From positions 62,001-126,000 of the forward strand of contig NZ_JAHKQO010000016.1 of the NCBI RefSeq assembly GCF_018861065.1: a DNA stretch of 64,000 bases, read 5' to 3'. Positions 9,240 to 18,321 of the stretch are shown in pieces. This stretch comes from Paraglaciecola arctica. Its GTDB lineage: Bacteria > Pseudomonadota > Gammaproteobacteria > Enterobacterales > Alteromonadaceae. The position numbers were made by a program, and so were the translations under genes. Position 1 is the stretch's first letter, and each line of letters opens with the position of its first letter. A model generated the notes under the pieces. That model was not told the DNA's origin. It did no database searches and saw only the letters and a program-made list of their open reading frames with translations.

Positions 9240-9635
9240 TTATTTTTTCTCCCACTCTGATTTATAACGATTGCCTTCAGGTTTTCTGCCGCCAGCTATC
9301 ATCATTGCTTTAAACTCTTCTTCTTCAACACCTGACATTAAGCCCCCTACTTTTTGCATGGTTAAACCATCAAAAATAGCTAGTTTGAAGGTGTAGTAAA
9401 TGTTGCCTCCCAAACGAAGCATACCTAACCAATCTCGTTCCAATATCGCTTTTCGCTGTTCTTCTGACACCGGATATTGGTCTAAATAGCTGGACTCATT
9501 GGCACGAAATTTATCTCTGTTTTCAGATTTATTGAGAGACATGCAGAACATGTTTAAGGGATAGCCAAGCATACTGTGGTGAGAATCAAACACATAGGTG
9601 CCAGGGATATCGCTGTAGTCTCGGTTTTCACGCAT
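9240..9635 (-). CDS. ligA: Protocatechuate 4,5-dioxygenase, alpha (small) subunit
   Basis: 131 residues of the LigA family. The matching blocks to the SYK-6 subunit are DIPGTYVFDSH, KSENRDKFRANESSYLD, LGGNIYYTFKL, and EEEFKAMMIAGGRKPEGNR near the end. LigA forms an all-helical cap over the active site of LigB in an alpha2-beta2 tetramer. It is the first gene of the operon; ATG 9635 has GAGG 7 bases upstream. The 157-base region shared with the divergent dienelactone hydrolase gene must hold the operon promoter. Confidence 0.93.
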   Translation of the reverse strand: MRENRDYSDIPGTYVFDSHHSMLGYPLNMFCMSLNKSENRDKFRANESSYLDQYPVSEEQRKAILERDWLGMLRLGGNIYYTFKLAIFDGLTMQKVGGLMSGVEEEEFKAMMIAGGRKPEGNRYKSEWEKK

Positions 9636-9792
9636 AACATTGCCTCTGGTAAATAATTATTGGCCGCTATTGTAGAAAATTATGCTTTCTAATCACCAAT
9701 TATAAAAGGTTAAAACGAGATGAAATTTGGTCTAAGGTCTTTCTGACGCCCCTAAGTGTTGTTTTAATAGTGTCAATTAAATAGGAGCCAAG
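9636..9792. promoter_or_regulatory. Divergent promoter region of the ligABIC operon and the dienelactone hydrolase gene
   Basis: The 157 bases between two divergent starts must contain both promoters and probably the site of a LysR regulator. I see AT-rich inverted pieces (AGAAAGCATAATTTTCT on the minus strand, about 9671-9687) but no motif shared with other promoters in the window. Confidence 0.45.
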
Positions 9793-10458
9793 ATGAGAAC
9801 TTTAACTAAAATCGTTGCGACCGATGGGCATAGATTATCTGCTTATTTTAGCAGGCCAAAAGGAGTCGCTAAGGGCGCCATTATTATTGTCCAAGAAATT
9901 TTTGGGTTAACTGAACAGCTATGTGAGTTGGCAGACCAATATGCTGCAGCAGGCTATTCTTGTATTGTACCCGCTTTGTTTGACCGTATAACAGATGATA
10001 ATGTAATTGCTTACGATCAAGCTGAAAAAGGCCTAGCATTAGTCAAACAATGTGATGAACAACATATTTTAAGTGACATTCAAGGGGCGATGAATGTTTT
10101 AGAAGAAGACAATATTTCAATTATCGGTTTCTGTTGGGGTGGGGGAATTGCTTATCTCGCTGCTAGCGAACTCCAATTACAATCAGGTATCGCCTATTAT
10201 GGGACAAGATTAACCAGTTATTTACCGAGGACCCCCCAATGTCCTTTTCAATTTCACTTTGTTGAATCCGACACGCACACACCAATTGACGTGATTAGAC
10301 AAATGCAACAGGCTAATCCTGATGCTGAATGTTATATATATAAAAATGCAACGCACGGGTTTGCCAATCACCATAAATTATCTTTTGATTTAAACGCCAC
10401 TGAACTAGCTAAACAACGAGCTTTTAGCTTAATACAAGGAAGCTCGGTAACTAAATGA
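9793..10458 (+). CDS. Dienelactone hydrolase family protein
   Basis: 221 residues with the alpha/beta-hydrolase layout of dienelactone hydrolases. The catalytic triad is readable: Cys114 in GFCWGGG, Asp160 in ESDTHTP, and His188 in THGFAN. Glu35 in QEIFG corresponds to the residue that controls the cysteine. The family hydrolyses lactones such as dienelactone in chloroaromatic ortho pathways. A role in the protocatechuate 4,5 pathway is not established; it could open a side-product lactone or an aromatic ester. It starts divergently from ligA with the ribosome-binding site AGGAG about 7 bases upstream, and it converges on the LysR gene. Confidence 0.82.
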   Translation: MRTLTKIVATDGHRLSAYFSRPKGVAKGAIIIVQEIFGLTEQLCELADQYAAAGYSCIVPALFDRITDDNVIAYDQAEKGLALVKQCDEQHILSDIQGAMNVLEEDNISIIGFCWGGGIAYLAASELQLQSGIAYYGTRLTSYLPRTPQCPFQFHFVESDTHTPIDVIRQMQQANPDAECYIYKNATHGFANHHKLSFDLNATELAKQRAFSLIQGSSVTK

Positions 10459-10496
10459 AAAATTATCAATGTATTCTGAAAATAAACGATAAGGCA

Positions 10497-11744
10497 TTAC
10501 TCTAGATTAATTAGATTATCAGCAACTTGATGCAACTTATCTAAAAATAACTGTGCCGCAGGAGACGGTTTTGTGTGGCGCCGCATCGTTATACCAATTG
10601 ATCGAGAGGTATCTTCCATTTCTACTGGCAGTACGTCTAATAGATCGCTGTTTTTATCATAATATATCTGATGTTCTGATAATAAAGCGACTCTATTGCT
10701 GCTTATTAGTAACCCTCTGACCATAGATAAAGAGCTGGTGTGAATAGCGTGTTTAGGCATTTCACAGTTATGACTTTTCATTGTTTCAATAAACAACTGC
10801 CCAGAAGGGGTGTTCAACTCGGGCAGTACCCATCCGTATTGACTTAATTCACTCAAGGTCACTTTAGCCTTGTTGATAAGAGGGTGTTGTTTTCGCGCAA
10901 TAATGGCTAATTTGTCGTCAAATAGAATTTCTGTGCGAATATCCATATTGGTTTTTGTAGCGCGAGTCGCACCAATAATAAAATCTATATCACCACTACG
11001 TAACGAAGACTCCATTGCCGAATAGGTACTTTCATAGGTAGAGACATCTAACTGCGGAAAGTCTTTTAATAACAAGTTAATAGCATTTGGGGTCAGATAT
11101 GTGCGGGTATAAGGCAAAGTTCCAATCTTGACGCTACCACAAGTAATGCCGTCTATGTTTGCCATATCTTCTATGCCATGACGTATTTCAGCAAAAGCTA
11201 ACTTTACGTGTTGCGCTAAAACATGGCAAAACGACACGGGGGATACGCCATTAGGTCCGTTATCAAATAACTCCATGTCTAGCCATTCTTCCATTTGTCT
11301 AACAGAACTATAAATGGCAGCTTTAGTTATGTTTAGTTGTTCAGCAGCCCTCGGAATATTGCGCAATTGGTACAAGGCAATAAATGCAGATAAACGTTTA
11401 TAGCTAATATCCATAGAAAAAATAGGTATGTTTTCGAACGACTTTTTACTGCGCGAATACTCAAAGAATAACTCTCCAGCACGTTTTAGCTCATCCATGG
11501 CTTTTTGCACACGCATCGCCAATGCTATTCCATAGGTAGTGGGGATCATGCCCGTTGATGTACGATCAAATAGTTTTCTTCCAACTGTTAATTCTAAATC
11601 TGTAATGGCTTTTGTCACGGCTGTTTGTGACCGGTTCAGCTCCTCTGCAGCCCGAGTGACGTTTTTTAATTTTCCGACAAAAACCAAAGCTCTTAATTGT
11701 CTTAAACTAATTTCAGGAATACCGTTTGGATCTATAGAAATCAT
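10497..11744 (-). CDS. LysR-type regulator with two tandem N-terminal HTH domains
   Basis: 415 residues, about 110 more than a usual LysR regulator. Two complete LysR-type winged-helix domains are visible. The first spans residues about 12-71 (LRQLRALVFVGKLKNVTRAA, then FDRTSTGMIPTTYG). The second spans about 113-172 (YKRLSAFIALYQLRNIPRAA, then FDNGPNGVSPV). Each is followed by a helical linker. A periplasmic-binding-protein-like effector domain follows from about 200 (GSVKIGTLPYTRTYLTP). It is placed to control ligABIC or the neighbouring GST and LysR genes. Whether both HTHs contact DNA cannot be told from sequence. The reading frame is intact throughout, so this is not an assembly fusion of two genes. 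Confidence 0.85.
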   Translation of the reverse strand: MISIDPNGIPEISLRQLRALVFVGKLKNVTRAAEELNRSQTAVTKAITDLELTVGRKLFDRTSTGMIPTTYGIALAMRVQKAMDELKRAGELFFEYSRSKKSFENIPIFSMDISYKRLSAFIALYQLRNIPRAAEQLNITKAAIYSSVRQMEEWLDMELFDNGPNGVSPVSFCHVLAQHVKLAFAEIRHGIEDMANIDGITCGSVKIGTLPYTRTYLTPNAINLLLKDFPQLDVSTYESTYSAMESSLRSGDIDFIIGATRATKTNMDIRTEILFDDKLAIIARKQHPLINKAKVTLSELSQYGWVLPELNTPSGQLFIETMKSHNCEMPKHAIHTSSLSMVRGLLISSNRVALLSEHQIYYDKNSDLLDVLPVEMEDTSRSIGITMRRHTKPSPAAQLFLDKLHQVADNLINLE

Positions 11745-12192
11745 CAGCTGTAACCATTTTGTAAATATTTCAAGTCGACTTTTAACATGAATTATGGTGG
11801 TTTGGTATGAATATTTATTGTCTATTGTTGAAAAGTGATTTTCCTCTAACTTAATTATTTATTTACTTTAATGGTGTTAGGGTGTTTTTTAGGCTGTTTT
11901 ACTATGAATAAAAATTAAATGTAACGGCCGCAAGAGGAGGCTGTATTTCTATGGAAAGCGCCGTGATTTAAAGGTGTTCAAAGCTTAGATAAGGTGAATT
12001 CATAATTTCCGTTAGTCTTTTTTTAGTGGTTTGTTACAAGCTTGAGTGTTTTTTGTTTCCAAAATGGAAACGGCTAGCACTAAATGGCATATATTATCAA
12101 TTAAGATGAGTTTAATTATAGTGAGGCCTTCATTCTTATTGCGATTCAATTTTAATTGAAATTTCGCTTTCAAATATGTCAAAGGTAACTAT
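11745..12192. promoter_or_regulatory. Divergent region upstream of the tandem-HTH LysR and GST genes
   Basis: 448 bases without a gene. Two palindromes could be operators: GTTTCC-N5-GGAAAC at 12055-12071, and TTCAATT-TT-AATTGAA at 12145-12160, the latter only 33 bases before the GST start. The GST ribosome-binding site AAAGGT is at 12181-12186. Confidence 0.5.
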
Positions 12193-12951
12193 ATGGGAAT
12201 TATCACTCCAACCAATAAGGCAGTGCTTGACTATAAAGGCTTGCATCTTTTTCACGCAAGTTTATCTAATTGCGCAATGCGTGTACGTATCACTTTAGAA
12301 GAAAAGAAACTTCCTTGGGTAAGTCATCATTTTGACCTGCCTAAAAAGGAACATATTACTCCCGAGTATTTTGGAATCAATCCTAATGGCGTGGTACCTA
12401 CTCTTGTGCATGATGGTGTAGTGATCATTGAGTCCGATGACATTATTGACTACATAGACGAAACTTTTTCAGAACCATCCTTGAAACCTACGTCTACAAA
12501 AGAGCTAGACAAAATGTATTGGTGGATGAAATCAGCGGTTGATATTCATGTAAAGGGAATCAAAACATTTATTTATTTTCATAAAATGCAGGGCAAAATG
12601 AAACAATCAGATGAACAAAAAGCAGCCTATGAAAAACTCCAGAAAAATAAAGAGTTGTTAAGCTTTCATAAAAAATCTAGTGGCGAAGGTTTCTCTGCTG
12701 TTGATGCCAAGGTTGCGGAAACAATTCTGGATGGATTTTTCGCAAAAGCTGATGCTATCTTGGAAAATAACCAATGGATGATTGGAAACCAATTCTCATT
12801 GGCAGATATTACCTGGCTACCCTTGCACTTTACTTTATCTGGAGCGGGTTATGACTTTTCAAAGTTTCCCGCAGTTGATGCGTGGGCCAAGCGTTTACAA
12901 CAAAGAGAAAGCTTTAAGAAAGGTGTTTTGGAATGGTGCCCAAGCTTTTAG
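12193..12951 (+). CDS. Glutathione S-transferase family protein, possible beta-etherase relative
   Basis: 252 residues with an N-terminal thioredoxin-like domain (LHLFHASLSNCAMRVRITLEE at about 17-37; NPNGVVPTLVHDGVVIIES, the glutathione-binding VP and ES motifs, at about 61-80). An all-helical C-terminal domain ends in a conserved SLADITWLPL block. It is longer than ordinary GSTs because of an insertion at about 125-165. LigE/LigF/LigG, the glutathione-dependent enzymes that split beta-aryl ether bonds in lignin dimers, are members of the same superfamily and have a similar length. Together with the lig genes this makes a lignin-dimer or maleylpyruvate-type role possible. The family assignment is firm; the substrate is not. 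Confidence 0.72.
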   Translation: MGIITPTNKAVLDYKGLHLFHASLSNCAMRVRITLEEKKLPWVSHHFDLPKKEHITPEYFGINPNGVVPTLVHDGVVIIESDDIIDYIDETFSEPSLKPTSTKELDKMYWWMKSAVDIHVKGIKTFIYFHKMQGKMKQSDEQKAAYEKLQKNKELLSFHKKSSGEGFSAVDAKVAETILDGFFAKADAILENNQWMIGNQFSLADITWLPLHFTLSGAGYDFSKFPAVDAWAKRLQQRESFKKGVLEWCPSF

Positions 12952-13251
12952 ATGTTAAATTATTTAAATAAAAAACAGGATTTTATGTGGTCTTTTAACC
13001 ATTATTTTTATAACTACTATTTTTAGTTTACAAACATTGCTCAACTTACCACTAGTCTCCATCCCTTTATCTCAGAGCGCATCAATGATTATGTTGTTTT
13101 ATTGTTGTTATTTTTTTGATAATAAATTGAGTTTTTATTGTGGGTTTTTTGTTGCTCGTCAACTGGGTATATGATATTGAATTGTTTTTAGAATTAATGA
13201 GTGACTTTTAACACCCTTAAGTGCTCATATTACGAACAGTTAGGGTTAGCG
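12952..13251. other. Gene-free stretch between GST and LysR genes
   Basis: 300 bases, AT-rich, with no gene. It presumably holds the end of the GST transcript and the LysR promoter. An in-frame GTG at 13201 could extend the LysR protein but lacks family sequence. Confidence 0.4.
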
Positions 13252-14211
13252 ATGAATGAATTAGAATGTATTCGAGCTTTTGTTAAAGTGGTTGAAGTGG
13301 GTAGCTTTGCCGAGGCTGCGCGTCAAACTGGTGCAGTGAAGTCGGTTATTAGTAAAAGAGTGAATCAACTAGAGGACCATCTTGAATTACAACTTATTCA
13401 GCGTTCTACTCGGCGTTTAACCATTACCGACGGGGGGGCTGACTTTTATGAGCGTTCTGTACATCTACTGGCTGGGCTTGAAGAAGCTAAAGAGGCCGTA
13501 AGTTCGGTTGAATGGGGGCTAACTGGAAATTTTAGGGTGAGCTGTATATCGTCTTTCACTGCGGCTTATTTATCGAATGATTTATGCGAATTTCAACAAG
13601 AACATCCTGATTTGAAAGTTGAACTTCAACAACACGATAGGTTTTGTGATCCAGTGCAAGAGGGATTTGATGTTTGTTTACAGACTTCTGGCCGCGAAGG
13701 TGGCACCTTAGAAAATATGGACATATTACCGCTGCGTCGCTTAATTGTCGCGACTCCAGAATACATCAAAAACAATGGCGCTCCTCAACGACCAGAAGAT
13801 TTAACTGCACATAGGTTTGCCCACAATGGTCATATTGCACCAGATTGTTTAATCCGCTTTCATCAAGGAAATCGAATTGTAGCAATACCTATCGAACCAG
13901 ATGTATTAACAAATACAATATGGATGATTCGAGCTGCTGTTATGAGAGGCCAACATATGGCCATGATGCCCGCTTTTTTTATAGAAAAAGAATTGTTGTC
14001 AGGAAATTTGGTGCCAGTACTTCCTAACTATAGAATTCAGGGAGCCCAGCTTTCAGCCTACTACCGACGTTCGTCTTTTGTACCTATGAAAGTACGTATT
14101 TTTATCAATTTTCTACGGCAAAAGTATGGCGACTTTCCTTTATGGGAGCAGCGCATACTAGAAAAACTCCCCGAGTTATCTCCAACTTTGGGTTCAACTA
14201 ACAATAATTAA
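13252..14211 (+). CDS. LysR-type transcriptional regulator
   Basis: 319 residues from ATG 13252. A GTG at 13201 would add 17 residues that look unlike LysR family N-termini. The winged HTH spans residues 1-60 (MNELECIRAFVKVVEVGSFA, KSVISKRVNQLEDHL, LIQRSTRRLTITDGG), followed by an effector-binding domain. The subtype resembles the large CrgA/AaeR-like group that often autoregulates and controls a neighbouring operon. It lies directly upstream of a TonB-dependent receptor and the second lig operon on the same strand, so control of those genes is likely. A strong terminator follows at 14315-14351. Confidence 0.85.
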   Translation: MNELECIRAFVKVVEVGSFAEAARQTGAVKSVISKRVNQLEDHLELQLIQRSTRRLTITDGGADFYERSVHLLAGLEEAKEAVSSVEWGLTGNFRVSCISSFTAAYLSNDLCEFQQEHPDLKVELQQHDRFCDPVQEGFDVCLQTSGREGGTLENMDILPLRRLIVATPEYIKNNGAPQRPEDLTAHRFAHNGHIAPDCLIRFHQGNRIVAIPIEPDVLTNTIWMIRAAVMRGQHMAMMPAFFIEKELLSGNLVPVLPNYRIQGAQLSAYYRRSSFVPMKVRIFINFLRQKYGDFPLWEQRILEKLPELSPTLGSTNNN

Positions 14212-14674
14212 AAAATAACTACATGAATAATTCATAAACTAATTTGGAAGTGTTTTATTTTTTCATGGTTTTTAAATTAATTGTTATAGTTTTAAGTTTT
14301 GAAAATTCGTAATTAAATTTCCTGCTAACAAATATTGTTAGCAGGAAATTTTTCTAATCCCAATTACATCTTCAAGCTTTTAGGCCTTGTATAAATTGAG
14401 GTGCAGCGCTTTAAACTGTTTTTTCTGAACATTTATTTGCTAGTATTTATGTTACTTTTTAGTTTTTTATGGTTACTTTTAAGTAAATGTATTGTTAAAA
14501 AATATTCATGCGTCGACAACAACTAGTAATTTCATTTTATTCAACCAACTAATTAATCTTTGTTCAACTTATAAGCTAATCCAAAACAAATATGCATATC
14601 AATTATAGACGTTGCCATTTGTGGTTTGGAGAAGTGTACAACACACGCACGAAACACATAGAAGGTTGAAGATA
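14212..14674. other. Gene-free stretch before the TonB receptor
   Basis: 463 bases holding the LysR terminator and, after it, the promoter and leader of the receptor gene. The receptor ribosome-binding site is GAAGG at 14661-14665. Confidence 0.5.
14315..14351 (+). terminator. Strong 17-bp hairpin terminator after the LysR gene
   Basis: AAATTTCCTGCTAACAA (14315-14331) and TTGTTAGCAGGAAATTT (14335-14351) are a perfect inverted repeat with a 3-base loop, ending in a short T-run (14349-14353). Confidence 0.8.
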
Positions 14675-16981
14675 ATGATAAATACAAAAATCAATAAACA
14701 AAAACAACTAAAAAACCTTAGTGGATGCCTTATTGTATCCGCGCTAACGATGGGAATTAATCAAGCTCTAGCTCAAGAGGTGGCTGACGACCACGAATAT
14801 GAGGTTATCCAGGTCTCAGCAACTAAACGGACTGCCAGTATTCAAGATGTGCCTGTTTCAGTCGCAGCGGTTACCGCTCAAAAAATGGAAAAAATTGGCA
14901 TCAGTGATGTGGAAGACCTTTCTATTTTAATTCCTAACTTTGAAATTAATAGCGCGGCAATTTTGCCGAACCTATATGTCAGAGGACTCGGTGGCGGCAC
15001 GTCCCACTCAATTGAGCAGTCTGTAGGCCGATTTGTAGATGACGTATATATCAGTAGGGCGGCAATCAATTTACATCCATTTATGGATATTCAAGCAGTT
15101 GAAGTATTACGTGGTCCGCAAGGAACCTTGTTTGGTAAAAACACCGCAGCCGGTGCCATGATAATGCGCACGGCTAATCCAGATAGTGACTTTGGTTATG
15201 GTATTAATTTATCTGCTAGTTCATTCAGCACCACAGGCGGAACGAAAGAAGTTTCTGGGTATGTCACAGGCGCATTGAGTGACACAGTAGATGCCCGTTT
15301 AGCCTTTCTGTATCGAGATAAAGATGGATATTATATAAACACTATGGATGGCCCAGATGGAGCCGATCGAGAAGATACTGGGGTAAGAGCCAAGTTTTTA
15401 TGGCAAGCCTCAGAAAACACGCAGGTTGGATTAAAGCTTGAGTATATGGAGTATACCGAATTAGGTTCTGATACCGCTGAAATTAATGCCTTTGGTGGAC
15501 CACCTCTTTCTGTTTGGCAGGACATATCAACCGCTTCTGGCGCTGATGGTAGCACTATTACCGAACCTAAATTGGACTGGGTTGTACATTATAATTGTGG
15601 ACCTTCGTTGGATACGGCTGGCAATGATATTGGTTCTTTTTGTCCTTCAAGAGATCAAGAGTCAACTAATGTAACACTTAACATTGAACATGAATTTGAA
15701 GCTGGCATATTAACCTTAATCTCAGCTGTTCAAAATTACGAGTATGACCATAATTTCCATGGTTTAGATATGGGACTTGCTAACTTGTTTAGAGCCAATC
15801 GCCATGAAAAATACGACGGTGTAAGTCAAGAAGTTCGTTATACATCTGAGGAAAGTGACAGCTTTGATTATATTGTTGGTGCTTATTACGAAGATAGTAG
15901 TTTAGAGCGAGGGCAAACGTCACATTTCAACTTACCAGCACTAGGTGGTCCTCAACAAACTGAGGAGGAACCTTGGACTCAGGATACCCAAACACTCGCT
16001 TTATTTGGTCAAGCCCGTTGGAAATTTACTGAAGATTGGACCGCTATTCTAGGTGGCCGTTGGGCGACTGAAGATAAAGATTTTGCCTTTAGACGTTATC
16101 TAAATGAATACCAAACAGATATACCTCTACATGAAGAAGATGAAGTGAATCGTGTTGAATCAAGAAGTGAAAGCAAGTTTACACCCTCAGTTACTTTGCA
16201 ATGGCAAGCAAGCGATGACCTCAATGCATACGCAACTGTTGCACAAGGTCATAAAACGGGTGGGTTTAGCGACCGTGTAGAATCTCAAGATGCTGATATG
16301 GAGTTTGATGCGGAAGAAGTCCAATCTATTGAGGTTGGGATCAAATCCACTTGGTTAGACGGCGCGCTTAATTTAAACCTTGCATTGTTCAGTATGGATA
16401 TTGAAGGTTTGCAATTAGCTACACAATTAGAAGGCACTGTCGCGCAGTTTTCCGTTGATAATGCCGCAGACAGCACCAGTGAAGGTCTTGAATTAGAACT
16501 GTTTTGGTATGCATCTGACAATTGGACGCTTGGCGGTAACTTCTCGATTACTGACGCGTCTTATGATGAATTTATTGGAGGTGCTGATTGTGATGCAAGT
16601 TTACGAAATGCGGATGGTGTATGTGATCTGTCTGGACAACCTTTGATCTATGCGCCTGAAAATAAGGGTGCTGTTTTCGCCGAGTATTATGGTGATGACA
16701 TGATCGGTGAATGGGATTTCAATGCCAGAACTGATATCGCCTTCACAGGAGACCAATATACTGATATCACTTATGTTGATGCGGTAATGCAAGAGTCTTA
16801 TACAACACTTAATGCCAGTATGCGTTTTGTGTCACCAGATGAAGATATGACTATTTCATTAATTGGCAAAAATCTAACGGATGAAAAAATCATGGCATGG
16901 GGGGTCCCTTCTGGTCCAAATATTTTGGCGGCTATGGCGCCTCCAAGAGAAATTCAACTCAAGTTTAAATATCAATATTAG
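14675..16981 (+). CDS. TonB-dependent outer-membrane receptor, probably for an aromatic compound
   Basis: About 768 residues from ATG 14675, chosen for the GAAGG upstream; the reading frame extends to a TTG at 14612 without support. A signal peptide ends near ALAQ, followed by a TonB-box-like segment YEVIQVSATKR. The plug domain contains IQDVPVSVAAVTAQKMEKIG, LYVRGLGGG and VEVLRGPQGTLFGKNTAAG. The beta-barrel follows and ends in aromatic FKYQY. This matches the large Alteromonadales/sphingomonad receptor group rather than classical siderophore receptors. In SYK-6 a TonB receptor imports a lignin-derived biphenyl, so import of a lignin oligomer or phenolic acid is a plausible role here. No Fur box is visible upstream. 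Confidence 0.85.
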   Translation: MINTKINKQKQLKNLSGCLIVSALTMGINQALAQEVADDHEYEVIQVSATKRTASIQDVPVSVAAVTAQKMEKIGISDVEDLSILIPNFEINSAAILPNLYVRGLGGGTSHSIEQSVGRFVDDVYISRAAINLHPFMDIQAVEVLRGPQGTLFGKNTAAGAMIMRTANPDSDFGYGINLSASSFSTTGGTKEVSGYVTGALSDTVDARLAFLYRDKDGYYINTMDGPDGADREDTGVRAKFLWQASENTQVGLKLEYMEYTELGSDTAEINAFGGPPLSVWQDISTASGADGSTITEPKLDWVVHYNCGPSLDTAGNDIGSFCPSRDQESTNVTLNIEHEFEAGILTLISAVQNYEYDHNFHGLDMGLANLFRANRHEKYDGVSQEVRYTSEESDSFDYIVGAYYEDSSLERGQTSHFNLPALGGPQQTEEEPWTQDTQTLALFGQARWKFTEDWTAILGGRWATEDKDFAFRRYLNEYQTDIPLHEEDEVNRVESRSESKFTPSVTLQWQASDDLNAYATVAQGHKTGGFSDRVESQDADMEFDAEEVQSIEVGIKSTWLDGALNLNLALFSMDIEGLQLATQLEGTVAQFSVDNAADSTSEGLELELFWYASDNWTLGGNFSITDASYDEFIGGADCDASLRNADGVCDLSGQPLIYAPENKGAVFAEYYGDDMIGEWDFNARTDIAFTGDQYTDITYVDAVMQESYTTLNASMRFVSPDEDMTISLIGKNLTDEKIMAWGVPSGPNILAAMAPPREIQLKFKYQY

Positions 16982-17031
16982 GCAATAACTTTTGGTCTTG
17001 GCCAAATTTGGCTTAGGCTGGCAACTCTATA

Positions 17032-17058
17032 ATACCAGTCAGTATAACTGGCTGGTAT
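17032..17058 (+). terminator. Hairpin after the TonB receptor gene
   Basis: ATACCAGTCAG (17032-17042) pairs with CTGGCTGGTAT (17048-17058) with one G-U pair and a 5-base loop. A TTTTT run follows a few bases later. Confidence 0.65.
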
Positions 17059-17217
17059 ACGTGTTTTTGCTAACAGTAATGCTTGATTCCTACGATTCAC
17101 TTCTTTGTCTTTTTATATAAGAAAATACAGTACAACTCTTTTACATGACGAAGAAACCGTTTTGCATTGGTCAACATTAGTGTTCAGAAATTAAAATCTA
17201 AACTTTCCATAAATAGA

Positions 17218-18312
17218 ATGGTGATTATCGTGAAGCAAACCGCAATCCCTTTTATGCAACTAAGGGGGGGAAGTTCTAAAGGTGTTTACTTTTTGGCCTC
17301 TGATTTACCCTCTACAGAACTATCTAGAAATCAAGTTTTACTGGATGTTATTGGTAGAGACACGAGACAAATAGACGGGTTGGGCGGAGGCGATCCTCTT
17401 ACGAGTAAAGTCGCTATCGTTTCTCAATCAAAGTTAGTCGATGCAGATATAGATTTTTTGTTTGTACAAATCGTGGTGGGTGAAAACCGAGTTGATACCA
17501 CACCTAATTGCGGCAACCTGTTAGCCGGTGTTGGCGCCTTTGCTATCGAAGCTCAGTTAATAACCGCCACCCATCCACAAACACGAGTAGCCGTGAATAT
17601 GCTTAATACTAATAAGCGTTGTGAATTGATTTTAGACACCCCTGATGGAGAAATAAACTACGAAGGCAACCAAAAAATAGACGGTGTATCAGGTTCTTCG
17701 GCGCCGATAATCTGCAACTATTTAGATGTGGCGGGTTCTGTTTGTGGTTCCTTATTTCCAACGGGGAACTTAAAAGATCAAGTAGAAGGGATTACAGTCA
17801 CTTGTGTTGACAATGGTATGCCTGTTGTTGTAATTCGAGCTGAAGATCTTGGTATCAGTGGTTACGAACGGCCTAAAGATTTAAATACTAATGAAGCATT
17901 AAAAGAAAAGTTGGAACGTATTCGATTAGCGATATCACCCAAAATGAATATTAGCAATGCTAAGAATAAAGCGGTCCCTAAAATGTGCATTATTTCACCG
18001 GCTAAACAGGGGGGAATCATCAATACCCGCACGTTTATACCTCATCATTGTCACGCTGCGATCGGCGTACTAGGCGCTGTTTCAATAGCTACTGCCTGTA
18101 TTAGTAAGGGCTCAGTTGCGCAAACATACGTGACTCAGAATGTTTCGTCCAATCAACCTATCTCAGTTGAACATCCAAGTGGTGAATTTGCTGTTAATTT
18201 AGATTTTAACGACTATGGCGACAAACTTGAAGTGAAAGGCGCTGGCGTTATTCGTACAGCACGCCTGCTAAGTAAAGGAACATTATTTGTTCCAAATAAC
18301 AGTAATCAATAG
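17218..18312 (+). CDS. galD: 4-oxalomesaconate tautomerase (PrpF family)
   Basis: About 364 residues from ATG 17218, or 360 from GTG 17230. The latter gives the family-typical start VKQTAIPFMQLRGGSSKGVYF. The PrpF-fold motifs RGGSSKGVYF, GLGGGDPLTSKVAIV and TTPNCGNLLAGVGAFA (with a conserved Cys) are present. GalD of Pseudomonas putida interconverts the keto and enol forms of 4-oxalomesaconate, the product of LigI, before hydration. Other PrpF relatives isomerise aconitate; the neighbouring aldolase and LigJ genes make the oxalomesaconate role much more likely. It begins a second catabolic operon on the plus strand. Confidence 0.85.
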   Translation: MVIIVKQTAIPFMQLRGGSSKGVYFLASDLPSTELSRNQVLLDVIGRDTRQIDGLGGGDPLTSKVAIVSQSKLVDADIDFLFVQIVVGENRVDTTPNCGNLLAGVGAFAIEAQLITATHPQTRVAVNMLNTNKRCELILDTPDGEINYEGNQKIDGVSGSSAPIICNYLDVAGSVCGSLFPTGNLKDQVEGITVTCVDNGMPVVVIRAEDLGISGYERPKDLNTNEALKEKLERIRLAISPKMNISNAKNKAVPKMCIISPAKQGGIINTRTFIPHHCHAAIGVLGAVSIATACISKGSVAQTYVTQNVSSNQPISVEHPSGEFAVNLDFNDYGDKLEVKGAGVIRTARLLSKGTLFVPNNSNQ

Positions 18313-18321
18313 GAGAATTTT

